Assembly: GCA_023014335.1 (NCBI GenBank)
Contig: JAECYW010000015.1
Span: forward strand, 744,001 to 808,000
DNA: 64,000 bases
Direction of reading: 5' to 3'
Source: Galerina marginata
Taxonomy: Eukaryota > Basidiomycota > Agaricomycetes > Agaricales > Galerinaceae
How positions within the stretch are numbered: the stretch's first letter is position 1; every line of letters starts with the position of its first letter. Both the position numbers and the translations under genes were made by a program. A model generated the notes under the pieces. It had not been told where the DNA came from. It did not search any database and saw nothing but the letters and a program-made list of their open reading frames with translations. Positions 1 through 10,822 of the stretch are shown in pieces.

Positions 1-1310
1 GATGTCCTCGGAGGGGTTGCAAACCTCGAGAGCGGATCGGAGACTGGTTGGTCCGGGTTTCCGAGCCAATCGGGTCGGTCGCGGAAACATCTGGGTAACA
101 CATCAACAATGTTCAAACATCGTTGATCTCGTCCTCAACCACCACGACCGCCTCTTCCTCCCTCTCCCTCGTCCGTCCCAACCCCAAATGATGCTTTAAA
201 CCAGGTAAGTTAGTATTTATCCATATCAAGACCGTATTTCTAACAAATCAAACTGTATTTAGGGACTGTCTACACCTTGACGACATCGGTTTAACGTCGC
301 GGGCCCCTCCCTTCCTCCAGGATGTGGGCCAACTCAGGAGGGATCCCAGCGGGAATTGAAGGGCTAGGATGTGCAAGGGGAGGCCCTGGAAGGGGGAGAC
401 CCGGCTAGTGCGTGCCAAATCGAGTCATACAACTCGATTTGTGTCCTTTGTCAACCCGTCCACTCATCTCCCCACCCCTTCCAACTGCGCAGAGCAGACG
501 CGGACGATACTCGGCATAGCACGTCGTCTCGCTATCGAGTACGTTCCAGCCCGACCCCCGCCGGCTCCTCTGCCTCAACAACATGATCACCGAGGCTCAT
601 CGTTTCAACAACGGCGACACAACATGAACTACGGAGCCAGACGGAAATGTCGTCTGTTTGCGACGATGTCCGTGTCATTGCCACCCTATTGACCGTTGCC
701 CAGCACCATCGTCTATGTCAGTCCACCTCAACATCCTCCAGCGTCCGCATCAACAATCCAACCACCGGTCCCCGCTGTGCCAAGAATGCCGATGCGACAC
801 CTCCCATCTCCGTGCCTGCAGCTCCTGACGTCTCCCTGCTCGTGCTCCACGTCACTTGTGGGGCTCGATGCACGGGAGACGACGACTTCAATGGCACCAG
901 TGGGCAGCCGAACCGGGGACTTCCTTCTCGCACCTCCACCTTCCAGTGCACGTTCACCTTCATTGGTGTCTGGTGTTAGGGAGCGAGAGAATGCAAACAC
1001 TGTCATTACCGCAGTGTTCGTGTTCATTTCGGACTGTACCCAGCGCCGTCGACGTACCGCGCCACCATGCGCTCGCCCAGACCCACCTACCCTTTCCAAA
1101 TGGTCGTCTGCTGTGACGCCGACTCATCTTCGGGTCCGGTGTAGGTGCCAACTGCCTTTGGATAGTGGGCTGCGTGAGCCCGCTCGGTGGTTGGGGTACC
1201 ACAGGACGGTGTTCGTACACCACGCATCATCCCTCATCCCTCCTTTTCCTCTATCTGCTCTTTTGTTTATTAGGCCCTCAGTAGACTACCAATGTCTTGT
1301 AGCATAGTAA
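1..1310 (+). repeat. GC-rich hairpin module, copy a
   Basis: First of at least seven diverged copies in the window. In order: hairpin H1 at 102-127 (11-bp stem, one A-C mismatch that a CpG transition explains, loop TCAA), a pyrimidine tract with CCACCACG, a splice-donor-like GGTAAGTT near 205, paired GGAGGCCC and GGAGACCC motifs near 378-402, and hairpin H2 at 418-439 (8-bp stem AATCGAGT with ACTCGATT, loop CATACA). The open frames are not conserved between copies, so a protein product is not claimed. Confidence 0.6.
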
Positions 1311-2034
1311 AAATACATTTTGCTACTTAATTAAAGCCAGAGGCACGAACAGCAAAAGAAACCAGAATGTGAGGTGTAAATGTCACCTGGACATTTCAAA
1401 GAAGTCATTTCCTAGATTCCAGGCAGGTTCAAGGGATAAAATTGGTATCATTTTGTTCGCATTTTTGAGGAGAATACAGTCATGTCTTTTATTTAAAGAG
1501 GACAGCAAAAGCAGAGAAACGGGGGAGCAAAAACACGTGCATCAAATCATCCCGGGGTTAATTTCCGCTTTCGGAATATTTGTGAACTAAAAATAGAGCG
1601 TCATCCAGATGCTCATTCTCTAATCCACCCATTCCCAACTCGTTTGACATGCGCTAAAGGGTGAATAGGGTATAGATAATATATTCCAACCTACTGCACA
1701 AATTTTGGCGCTGCAAATTGACCCATATCCCGTGCAGGAGCAAAAATACCGCCCAAGGATCAAAATGGTGCATTGTTTGTTTCTTGTTTGTACATCCCCG
1801 CCCCCCGCGCTTTTCTACCCATATCCCGCCCCATTCCCTGGAATTTTCGGCATCTAAAACACCCTACCTGCCTTCCGAGAGACATCCCCAACCTACCCCC
1901 GGCATTTCCGGCACCCTACAGGCTTTTTTCTGAGGGGTTACCTAAAATGGTAGCCAGGCAAACTCCCGGAAATTCCATATCGGTGGATCAGGCAACTGCC
2001 ACGAGTTGATATAGAAATGTAGCAACCATGGCTG
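1..2034 (+). mobile_element. E1: right-hand part of a long-TIR element
   Basis: The segment ends at 2034 with the terminal motif CCATGGCTG, whose reverse complement CAGCCATGG is the outer terminus of E3 (right), E4 (left) and E5 (left). Just inside lie ATATAG and GTTGATAT motifs also present at the E4 ends. Positions 1-1310 are a GC-rich hairpin-bearing module (see the repeat entry); 1310-2000 is more AT-rich terminal sequence. The left end lies outside the window, so the TSD cannot be checked; the 7 bases after the end are atgttgc. Next to it is a Ty3 protease fragment, which suggests insertion into a retrotransposon. Open frames here are GC-driven and no protein family is recognised. Confidence 0.6.
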
Positions 2035-2444
2035 ATGTTGCAAGGGATACTTATGCCCTGCACTCCTTATATCCTAAAATAAATCATATAGGACAAGAAG
2101 AATTGATTGTAGATAGTGGCTCACAGATTGTTTCTATGTCTGAGGCCATAGCTATTGAGATCAGTTTAACTTGGAACCCAAACGTCACTATTAACATGCA
2201 AACGGCAAACAGCTCGGTTGAAAAGACGCTGGGATTGGCAGAGAATGTACCATTTTCATTCGGCGGAGTGACAGTGTACTTACAAGTACACATCATTAAG
2301 AACCCACCGTACCAAGTATTATTGGGACGACTGTTCGACGTGTTGACTAGTAGTATGGTACAAAATACCGATGATGGCGACCACATTCTGGAGGACGGAA
2401 ATGTTGATGCTGCTGCCAGCCATAGCAGCTATAATTATATATGA
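2028..2444 (+). pseudogene. Ty3-type retrotransposon aspartic protease fragment
   Basis: The 138-residue frame carries the retropepsin-like signature: catalytic DSGSQ (Asp at about residue 29) and a C-terminal LLGR flap-domain motif at about residues 98-101, followed by the FDVLT seen in basidiomycete Ty3 polyproteins. The protease would cleave Gag-Pol during particle maturation. The ATG at 2028 lies within the end of the neighbouring TIR element (CCATGG), so it is a chance start; retrotransposon sequence begins near 2035. Gag, reverse transcriptase and integrase are absent on either side because the fragment is boxed in by E1 and E2. It is a relic, not a gene. Confidence 0.8.
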
Positions 2445-3360
2445 CCTGTAGCATTTCTACTAAGTAAAGTCAGATATCCACAGCGCATTTTTGCCAAGGT
2501 GGCAAACTTGCCAACAGCACGTATTATGCTCATATATGCCTGCCGGGGGTGCCGGGGAAGGGTATTTGATGCCTGCTGGGGGCGGGACAATGTAAACAAC
2601 TGTCAACAATGCTAAAAGGCTCTCCGGGATGCCTGGAAACTGTATTTTGGGTGCTGCTTGTTGTTGGGGGCGCATTTAGGCGCGGAAAAAAACATATTCA
2701 GGGTCCAATAATATTATTATATCCGCCCCCACCCTTTGCGCGCCTCTCGGGGGGCGGGAATGGATGGATTGGCGCGGATGCCTTTGGATGACGCAGAAAT
2801 ATTGGGTGGGGGCTGCTGTCAAACAGCTGTCAACAGCACCCAAAATGCTGTTCCCGAAATGCTGTTTCAGGCTGCCCGACACTGTATTTTGTGTCACGCT
2901 CGTCGTACAGCTCGGATCCCGATGTGGAAAAAATTGCAGTAGCTTCCCTTTATTATTCTCTCCCTAATGGCGCCCTTTGCGCACCTTCTGGGGGCGGACA
3001 AAGGATGGATTGGCGCTCGTCGGTTTGGATGTTGTTCCAAAAATAATGCGCGCCAGGCACCCTATTTTTAGAACCTTTGATGGGATCTCACGTTTGGCAG
3101 CTGGCCATTATTTCACATTTGCGCCTCCTCCTCATTAAAATTTTACTTTCCTTAGTATACAGCTAAGATCCCCTTGTAATTATGAACCCAATGATATAAA
3201 TTTTATTGAAAAAGATGCAGAGGAAGGGGGTGGGTGCATTCCCACCTCTCCGGATGAGGACTCAACCACCTGAACTCAGTTCTCAATACTGGCATATGTA
3301 GAGCAGTTAAAAGAATATATTATACTACTAACTATACATATAGATGTACTCTATTAGTCA
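2443..3360 (+). repeat. E2: left terminal repeat of another long-TIR element
   Basis: From about 2530 the sequence matches the inner part of the E3 and E5 TIRs: GCCGGGGGTGCCGGGGA, then GTTGGGGGCG, ACATATTCAGGGT, TTTGCGCGCCTC and GGATGGATTGGCGCG in the same order and spacing. A second, diverged tandem copy of the TTTGCGC...GGATGGATTGGCGC unit follows at 2970-3030. The outer terminus GACCTGTAG near 2443 resembles the E4 right terminus CACCTGTA. No matching inverted copy is visible to the right, so E2 is probably broken. Confidence 0.55.
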
Positions 3361-3689
3361 ATAAAATTATGTGCTTGGAATGCGTCTGCATTCCAAACCC
3401 CACCGCCCTTGCTCGTCGTGCTCTCAGCTTCATTCTTGGGCGGTGACAGCTGGTCCTGCTGGGGAATGATAGAGGTAAGGCAAGGTGCGCAGACCCCAGC
3501 AATTGCCGTGAGCAGGGGCCCCCACAGTGGCGCCGTCGAGCGAGGGCTAGGATGATATAGCAAATGACGCCGACAGCAACAGTAATGCTGCTGCCGGACC
3601 TCGGGCTTGTACTCTTGCCGCATCGCCTGCAGCCCCTCTGCATGATGCTCATGCTATATCTGTCGTCCGTGCCTCCACCTTTACCGTCT

Positions 3690-4660
3690 CAGCACAGTTG
3701 AATGGCGGCAAAGGCATTGGTCCTGCCAGCTCGCCGTAACCCAGCAATGTGATCGGCTGCGTTGTGACCGAGTGATTGTGTGGGCATGCAAGCAGCGGAG
3801 GCCGCGTTACTGCTGTCGGTCTGGTTGCTCAAACTCGTGACAAAGGCGGGGTCGAAGAGGAGGGGGGGTTGCCAGTAGTGGTGCTTGGGCTGGACTGAAG
3901 GAGAGGCTGGTGGTAGTCCGTTGTCGTGATGTGGTAATGACATAGCCACTAATCCTAGTGAACTCCAGCGACCCGCGAAGAAGTCGAATGGGACGAAGAG
4001 AGGTGCGGGGCGGGTTATGAAGGAGGTCGTGGGTGACGGGTGGGTGGACTGGTCCAGTGCTGTTCAGGCCGTTCGGCGACGTTGAGGGAGTTGAGAGAGG
4101 TGAGGAGAGGTGCTGGGCAAGCAAAGAGAAAGGTCGTGGGGGCCACGGGTGACGGCCGCGGCTACGACGTGGAGGAAGGATGGGCAGTGGGTATGCTGTG
4201 GGGTGGCAAGGAGAAGTCAGACGAGTCATGTCGACTCGCTTCACGACGTACCTGGTGGGTCTCCCACACCATGGGTCTCCCCTTGTTATCCGTATCCCCC
4301 GCCGACTCCTTCACGATCCAAACATCGGCCCACAGCCCTCAGGTTTTGAGGGGGGGGCTCACAACGTGGCTGCACATTTGAACCGTCGTAGGATCCTATG
4401 GGAAGAGATCAAGTTAGTTGAAAAGTAAGCAATTCAAGTAAAAAAACACTTACTATACCTTTTGTTGGGTTTGTGGGAGCGGACAGGTGAAATGGATGAG
4501 GTGGTGGTGGTTCAAGACGAAGCTCAAACAGGATTGATGGCTGTTGACCCGCGTACTGCTGTTTTCGGAAAGCACTGTGATTGGTTGGATCACGCGGCCC
4601 GGTCGGTCTCGGGAGGTTGCTAGTCGTCGAGAACATTGCGGAAAGCAATACAATAGCCCC
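3690..4660 (-). repeat. GC-rich hairpin module, copy b
   Basis: Minus-strand copy of the hairpin module inside E2. H2 is at 4222-4238 (stem CGAGT with ACTCG, loop CATGTCG), next to GGGTCTCC repeats at 4256-4285; a decayed H1 is at 4524-4547 (CTGTTGA paired imperfectly with TCAAACAG). A reverse-strand GTATAG and GTAAGTG follow the pyrimidine tract as in the other copies. The interval 3361-3690 just before it shows nothing recognisable. Confidence 0.5.
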
Positions 4661-5229
4661 TGGTAGTAAATTTTAACGTCGGAATCTAATATAAGGTGTA
4701 TTTGCAAACTTAATACCAGCCTCCGAAGGCAAATTTTCAAGTTTGTTGAGGTAAATTTGTATTCTGCTAGACTAAATGGTGATTTACAGACATTCAAGTT
4801 CGACTTAATACATCTTTATCAACTTAGTATCCTTGTTTTGTTCATATGAACGACTCCAGTTTATAGAAAATAGTAGTTACGATACATTATAAGAATTTTC
4901 TGAGCATAGACTGGGTCTACACAAACTAAGTAGAGCTAATGCATTCAAATTGACATGAATCACGAAGAACATTCCTTGCGAATTCAGCTCTTCAGCCGAC
5001 ATTTGCAAATGCTAACCTTGCCCACCCACTTTGGTGCTCTGGAAGTACCTAGAAAGTATTTAATTGGATAAAATTTAAATTTCCCGCTGTTTTTTGGTGC
5101 TCCAATCCATTGGGGCCAGACCAATGAAACCTCACAATTCTCGACAACCCAAAATCACCACAAAATGCAACAATTCACTTCCAATTGCCACAGGTGAGCT
5201 GTTTTTGGAAACTACAGGTTGGAAATTTT
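4661..5229. other. No recognisable feature
   Basis: AT-rich sequence without a convincing gene, RNA or repeat. It may include the inner part of a degraded E2 terminus. Confidence 0.3.
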
Positions 5230-5420
5230 CTGTACTTTACCTCCACCTACATACTCCACATGGACTCCATGTGAGAGCAGATACTCCAGTAGACTCCAGA
5301 TGGACTCCAGATAGAGTCCATCTAAAGGCATCTATTCTGATACTTTGAGGTGAATTCCACCTGGAGCTTACTGGAGTCCACATGGAGTCCATGTGGAGTC
5401 TCCACTTACTGGATGTCTGA
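5230..5420. repeat. Fold-back repeat built from CACATGGAG-type palindromes
   Basis: Left arm CACATGGACTCCATGTG (5257-5273) is itself palindromic and recurs inverted as CCACATGGAGTCCATGTGG at 5378-5396. Between them are several CTCCAG(T/A) and GGACTCCA units. The whole stretch can fold on itself. No TSD was found, so the exact ends are uncertain; a small MITE is likely. Confidence 0.5.
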
Positions 5421-5460
5421 CTTGAACTTAGACAAGATCAAGGAATAAAATAACATGCAT

Positions 5461-5530
5461 GAGCATGAATTGAACCCAAGACCTCATCAAAGCCAAAGCC
5501 ATAGAAACTTTAACCACTACACCATCAGTG
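5461..5530 (-). ncRNA. tRNA-derived SINE or tRNA relic with A and B boxes
   Basis: Read on the minus strand, TGGTGTAGTGGTTA matches an internal RNA polymerase III A box and GGTTCAATTC matches a B box, spaced about as in a tRNA gene. The intervening stem-loop region does not make an intact anticodon arm, and the match to a real tRNA is partial, so this is best read as the head of a tRNA-derived SINE. No clear A-rich tail or TSD was identified. Confidence 0.55.
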
Positions 5531-6290
5531 CTTTCAAAAATCTATGTGGTTGGAACTAAATTTGGCTGCTCTGCAATGATGTTACACATCTTGAAAAACC
5601 ATGGGCAGTCGGCCTTAACCTCAGCTTTTTTTTTTTTTTGGTGAGTTAATGTGTCAGAATGAATTCTGGACCTGTAAATACATACCCCACTTGTTAACAA
5701 ATGCACTGCCCATAGACTCATCAATTTCTGATGCATTTGTCTGTTTTCTTCTTGTTCTTCGATTGTCTAACAGCCTTTGCCTTTGCTTCTGCTGCAGCAG
5801 CAAGTTTCTTTTTTGTCATAGGAAGGATTCAGAATAGAGGTGCAGGAACACAGACTTGGCAGTGAACACTGGGGATAATGGAGGACCAAGAGGAGAGTCA
5901 GGTTGCAAAAAAAATTCATGTAAATATGTAATCAAATGAAGTAAATACTAAATAGACTATTGATAGGCAACTTGGAAAAGGTCTCAGAACCAAAACAAGA
6001 ACTGTTGCAGTTTCTGCTCAGGACTCAAAACTGCAACGGTTCCGGTTCAGGTGTTTCTCATGGTTCTGTAGAAAATAATTCTGACAGAACCAACTTCAGA
6101 ATCAAATCCCAGAACTGGCCCAGAACTGGGTGCTCTGACTTTCCCTAATGTTCCAATCTCAGAGAGCACTTGCCATGCAATATTGCAATCTTACCTGATC
6201 TTGCCATTTCATGATTGGAAGAGTCAACATTTGTATGGCATCTGAGGTTCTAGGGTCCAATGAAGTCTGACTGGACTCTGGCCAGAAAAG
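5531..6290. other. Unassigned, with a GAACC-rich stretch
   Basis: No gene is recognisable. A run of 13 T lies near 5628. From about 5980 to 6130 the motif AGAACC or its complement GGTTC(T/C) recurs many times in both orientations, which suggests a degraded inverted-repeat element. Confidence 0.3.
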
Positions 6291-6295
6291 ATTTA

Positions 6296-7115
6296 ATATA
6301 CAATTTCAGATTTAATGTCATGTTTAATGTTGCATTGTATTCGTTATTCAATTTTAGATTTAATATCATATTTAATGTTGCATTAAATTTAATATACAAT
6401 TTTAGACTTAATATCATGTTTAATGTTGCATTAAACTTAATGTACAATTTTAGGTTTAATGTTGCATTAAATTTAATATACAACTTCAGGTTTAATGTCA
6501 TGTTTAATGTTGCATTAAATTTAATATACAATTTTAGATGTAATATTATATTTAAGACTAAAGAGTTATTCTATTATCTTGGGTCTCACACCTCCGTTTG
6601 CAGCTTGTCCCTCAAGTCCGCCTTATGTATTGACAGTGCCGTTGAGATAGGCCCTCACAGACTGAACTCTGCAAGGAATGTCAAATTTGGAAAGCTGAGA
6701 TCTATCTTCTCAATATCTGACAACGCAGTGAATTTCTGAAGACCTCACAGAGACAATGTTCCAATGGAGAGCACTTGCTGACTGGACTCTGATCAGAAAA
6801 AATTTAATATACAATTTCAGGTTTAATGTCATGTTTAATGTTGCATTGAATTCAATATACAATTTTAGATTTAATATCATGTTTAATGTTGCATCAAATT
6901 TAATGTACAATTTCAGGTTTAATGTTGCATTAAATTTAATATGCAACTTCAGGTTTAATGTCATGTTTAATGTTGCATTGAATTTAATATACAATTTCAG
7001 ACTTAATATCATGTTTAATGTAGCATTAAATTTAATATACAATTTCAGACTTAATATCATGTTTAATATAGCATTAAATTTAATATACAATTTTAGATGT
7101 AGTATTATATTTAAT
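6296..7115. repeat. 48-bp AT-rich minisatellite, two arrays
   Basis: Two arrays (about 6296-6545 and 6802-7115) of a 48-bp unit, with a shorter 33-bp variant that lacks an internal 15 bp. Because 48 is divisible by three the array is open on both strands and encodes the 16-residue repeat YNFRFNVMFNVALNLI on one strand and a K/N/L-rich repeat on the other; this is a by-product of unit length, not evidence of a protein. Related arrays lie at 7330-7520, 37660-37735, 38237-38480 and 39450-39650. Confidence 0.85.
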
Positions 7116-7119
7116 TTAA

Positions 7120-8730
7120 TGCTCCTTGAGACCAGAAGTTAAGCAAGGTTAATTAAACTAGAAGAGGATCCAAAGCTGATTTTATTAATAAGTTAATTCA
7201 CTGACAAAATAACTGACTGAAAGGGAAACAGTGGAGGTAAGGAAGACAAAAATAGAGAAAAAGAGGAAATCTGAAATTTGACCTCCAGATCTGATAAGCT
7301 GAATCAGAGGAAGATAGTAATTTAATTCAAAATTAAACATGACATTAAATGTGAAATTGTATATTAAATTTAATGCAACATTAAACATGATATTGAACAT
7401 GTCATTAAACCTGAAATTGTATATCATATTTGAGACAACATTAAACATGATATTAAATCTGAAATGGTATATTGAATTTAATGCAACATTAAAGATGACA
7501 TTAAACTTGAAATTGTATCTTAAATCTTTTCAAGCCAGAGTCCAGTTAGACTTCATACTCAGAATGAGCATTTTTCTGGTTTGCACTTGCTGAATTTTTC
7601 TGCTGTCTTTCCAGAGCCTGTCTAATGCATGTCTGACTGGATTGTGAGTCTAGTGGACTGTGTGCAGAGACTGAGCAATGGAATTTTACCATCAACAGTC
7701 AGACTACACCAGAACAGACCAAATAACCACCACTAAATACATCACAGCAACACAGCTGGAATATGTTTTAGAATGATTCTGCATTCTGCACAATTATCCA
7801 CAGCCAGCTGGGGAGATATTTTAAGGCCAAAATTGCCCAAAAATAGACAACCTTAGCTAGCAGTGGAAACATCAGGAAAAGGAGGTTTAGTCCCAGACAC
7901 TACTGAGGTGGGAAACTTTTGCCTGTGGTCAAAAGGCAAGTCACGGCTGGAAATATTTTAAGGCCAAAATTGACCCAAAATAGACAACCTTAGCTAGCAG
8001 CGGAAACATCAGGAAAAGGAGGTTCAGTCCCAGACATTACTGAGGTGAGACACTTTTGCCTATGGTCAAAAGGCAGGTCACGGCACTCAGATTTTGCTAA
8101 GGCATCTTGCTCTTATAATTGAGGGGTACACAGGACGGCAAAATGGGAAAGCAAAACTCAAATGACATGCCCAGATCTTTTGACAAGAGTTGAAATTGTC
8201 TGGCCCCAGTAAGTTGTTTTGAGTGTCTCTAGAGACTCCAAAGATGCCAAAGACACTAAGCCACCCAGGCCTTCCTCAGAACTAAGCATCTCAAGTTCAA
8301 TTTTCCCAGAGCTCTCCCAAAGCAGTCATAGAGCATCCACAGGAAGTCTGCAGAGAAACTCAGAGCATCCACAGAGGGTATACAGAGCATCTTAGGGCAT
8401 CTACAAAGGAACCCAGATATGCTCAAGAGATCCCCTAGACCATTTGTAGAGCACCATCAGGAAAAAGACTTTTGCCCTAAGTTGCCCTGGGAAAATATTG
8501 TCACAACTAGGAGCTACCATACTCTACAGGAGGGTGACAGGACAACCTAGGGTGCCTAGGACAGCCCAGGGATTTCATAGGCCTTCCTATCAGTCCATAT
8601 CAAATTCAGATTTTCCTAGGACTTGCCTGTGGTATTCATAGGGTAATCCTAGGGAATCTGAGAGTTGCCCAAGTTTATCTCATATTTCTTATTGTTCCTC
8701 ATTCATATATACCAAAATGTATTATAGTCT
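7120..8730. repeat. Long duplicated segment, copy 1
   Basis: Sequence from the end of the minisatellite (TTTAATTTAATGCTCC) to about 8700 recurs in the same orientation at 39224-41120. Copy 1 contains a local tandem duplication of about 130 bp (two copies of TTTTAAGGCCAAAATTG ... CAAAAGGCAAGTCACGG, near 7830 and 7950) that copy 2 has once. Copy 1 lacks the MITE and the LTR-like insert of copy 2, and so gives a near-empty site for both. No coding capacity was recognised; a partial third copy is at 50880-51120. Confidence 0.8.
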
Positions 8731-9215
8731 ACTATTAATATGGAATATAAAATTACTTTAATTGACAGTGATGAGGACGCCACGGGAAGTGCAATGCACA
8801 GGCCTTGGGTTCTCAAATACAAGCACATGGGGGTTGGGCTGCTGCAGTCACAATTGTGCTTCACGAGTGGGGGTGGAATACAAGGAGGGGGAGGTCACAG
8901 AGGCATGATGCACCGCTGTCTGTTCTCCAAATGTGGGTGAGTGGGCATGGCAATCACAAATGAGCCCCACAATACGAAATAAGGACAGAGGGTGGGGCCG
9001 CGGGAGACTTGACGCACGGTGGGGCTATCCCAACCGTTGTGAATGGGCAACACCAGAGTTCCTGCTGGTGTGTCTTCTAGCTGTGACATGGCAGGGAGGG
9101 TAGCTGGCACCGCGTTGCAAGATAGCATAGTTGTGAATCGGCGGCGCGGATACAATACATTGGGAAGAAGGACACAGGCATTGAGTCCCAAAATGGGAGT
9201 GCATGGGTGGGGCGG
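8731..9215. other. No recognisable feature
   Basis: Moderately GC-rich sequence that forms the left flank of the solo LTR. Open frames are short and unlike known families. Confidence 0.3.
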
Positions 9216-9505
9216 TATTGAGATCGTATATAGCTACTTAGTTAAAGTAACGAGCGAAATCAGCACGGCAGTGGTACTTATAACTGAGACTTAAGTTCAC
9301 ATGAAGTTTGGGGAAAGGAAGAATGGATTGGAAAAGGATATAGACTCTCTCGAGGCACGAGTCCTTATATACATTGTAATTAATCTACATAGTTCTAGAT
9401 ACAGGGAGAATAAACGTTCTGTCCGATGAGGTGACTCGGACACGATCTCGATACCTCGGGATCGGGCGGACCGTACTCGGCCTTTGGGCTTGTACGTTCT
9501 CAACA
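9216..9505 (-). mobile_element. Solo LTR related to the copia element
   Basis: On the minus strand it starts TGTTGAG and ends GATCTCAATA, exactly like the copia LTRs at 13726 and 18484. It shares their TATATAAGGAC promoter region and the 3' blocks TTAAGTCTCAGTTA, CACTGCCGTGCTGATTTCG and AGTAGCTATATACGATC, while the 5' half is diverged. The flanking pentamers are ggcgg (left) and ggtgg (right): a 5-bp TSD with one difference, itself a C to T at CpG. No internal sequence remains, so it arose by LTR-LTR recombination. Confidence 0.85.
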
Positions 9506-10444
9506 GGTGGGGGATTTGTGGGTATGGAATGATGGGGGGAAAGCCGCGGGAGGGTCGACAAGCTCCCAAATGTGAGTGTGTTGGCGTTTGGATGGCATGC
9601 AAGAGGTTGCAAATGCCCGTGGTGGCCTTAATGTAGCAGGCAAAAGGGGGGTACTGCTTTGCGAAACAATGGGCATTTAGGCTACTTGTTGCCTGTCATT
9701 GTTGGCATGGCAGGAATGGGCTCTGCGCAACCTGTTAGTGGGTAAGTGCAGTGGGGAAGGGAGGATGTGGTAGTGGGTGGGCTTACCTGCTACCGTTTCC
9801 TCAGCACTGCTGCCATTTCCTAACTTCTGGCCACTGTTTCATTGCCCCTACACCTGCCGTGGTATGCACACCGACACCGGTTCATGTTGCTGCATCGGTT
9901 TTCTTGGTCGTTGTTGGGAGTTTGTATTGATCAGCTGGCTGGGAGACATGGGAACCGCTGGGGCCTTGCTACCACAGTGACGTGGCTTCAGTGATGGGCA
10001 GCATTGACGGCAATGGAGGAAGGGATGGAAGGTGCAGGTGGTGGTGAGAGGTGGAGGTGATGGGTGAAGCAAAGAGTCAACGCGTGACATGTCACGGTGT
10101 TGATGGGATTAGGCATCCGCGGCGGGTGCAGCAGCTGCACTATCTGGAGGAAGGAGGAAGAGCCGACAGGGTGAGAGCATTTCAAAAGACAAGTTTTTGA
10201 AAATGATTTCACAGGCCACAGGAAATCAACAAGCCCAGAGTGGACGCAACGCGACACACTTTTGCGTGCATGATCTGAGCAGCTGACATGTTTGATCACA
10301 TGATATGTTGAACTTGACGCGGCAACTTCAACTTCAACCTCTCAAACCTCAACCACAACCACCCCCTGCCCGTGTGCCCCTCCTTTTTCAAGATCTGGGC
10401 CGGGTTTGGATGTCTTCAGGCTGCTCCAATGTGGGTGGCACCGC
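9506..10444. other. No recognisable feature
   Basis: Left flank of the large LTR element. Several open frames exist on both strands but none resembles a known family and splice structure is not obvious. No TSD for the large element could be identified here. Confidence 0.3.
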
Positions 10445-10797
10445 TGAAGGGACGGCCTTGAAATTAGCCCTGAAATCTTTGCATTTTGCAAACCCTATAC
10501 AATTTTTGAACTTAGAATAAGTATCTATGCAGTGACTATTTAATAGTCCGAGTAGTCAGATACGCTGTATAGACTAGAGGAAACTACAGTACGCGACGAG
10601 ATGCCGCGAGCAGGACGGACTTATAACTACAGAGTCAAATAAATCTGTACATTAAGGCCGCGGACTCCCGGTATTGTGAACGCGGGCCAGCCTGGACAAG
10701 TAAATTGAAAGTGCAGGTCTCTAGTACAAATAGAAAGGACTACTATCCGAGGTTATGGGGCCCACAATAAGCGCCAATGAAGTTAGCGCGCGCCTCC
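10445..10797 (+). repeat. Left LTR (or LTR fragment) of the Ty3-type element
   Basis: Starts TGAAGGGACGG and is 351/353 identical to 25422-25774. The two differences are CG to CA changes in the right copy. It contains GGTTATGGGGCCC at 10751-10763, similar to the presumed copia primer site; if that were a real primer site the LTR would end at about 10750 and the right copy would include leader sequence. The alternative is a longer LTR truncated here by the deletion that joins it to pol. Confidence 0.65.
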
Positions 10798-10822
10798 CAT
10801 AGACAAGTCAGACAAGGAAAAA

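Noticed and set aside
6260..6739. 159-codon frame of YNFRFNVMFNVALNLI repeats
   Set aside because: Follows from a 48-bp tandem unit with no stops; equally open on the opposite strand.
8083..8480. Regularly spaced GAGCATC units, considered as a CRISPR-like array
   Set aside because: Units are short, variable and irregularly spaced, lie in a dispersed repeat, and the genome is eukaryotic.
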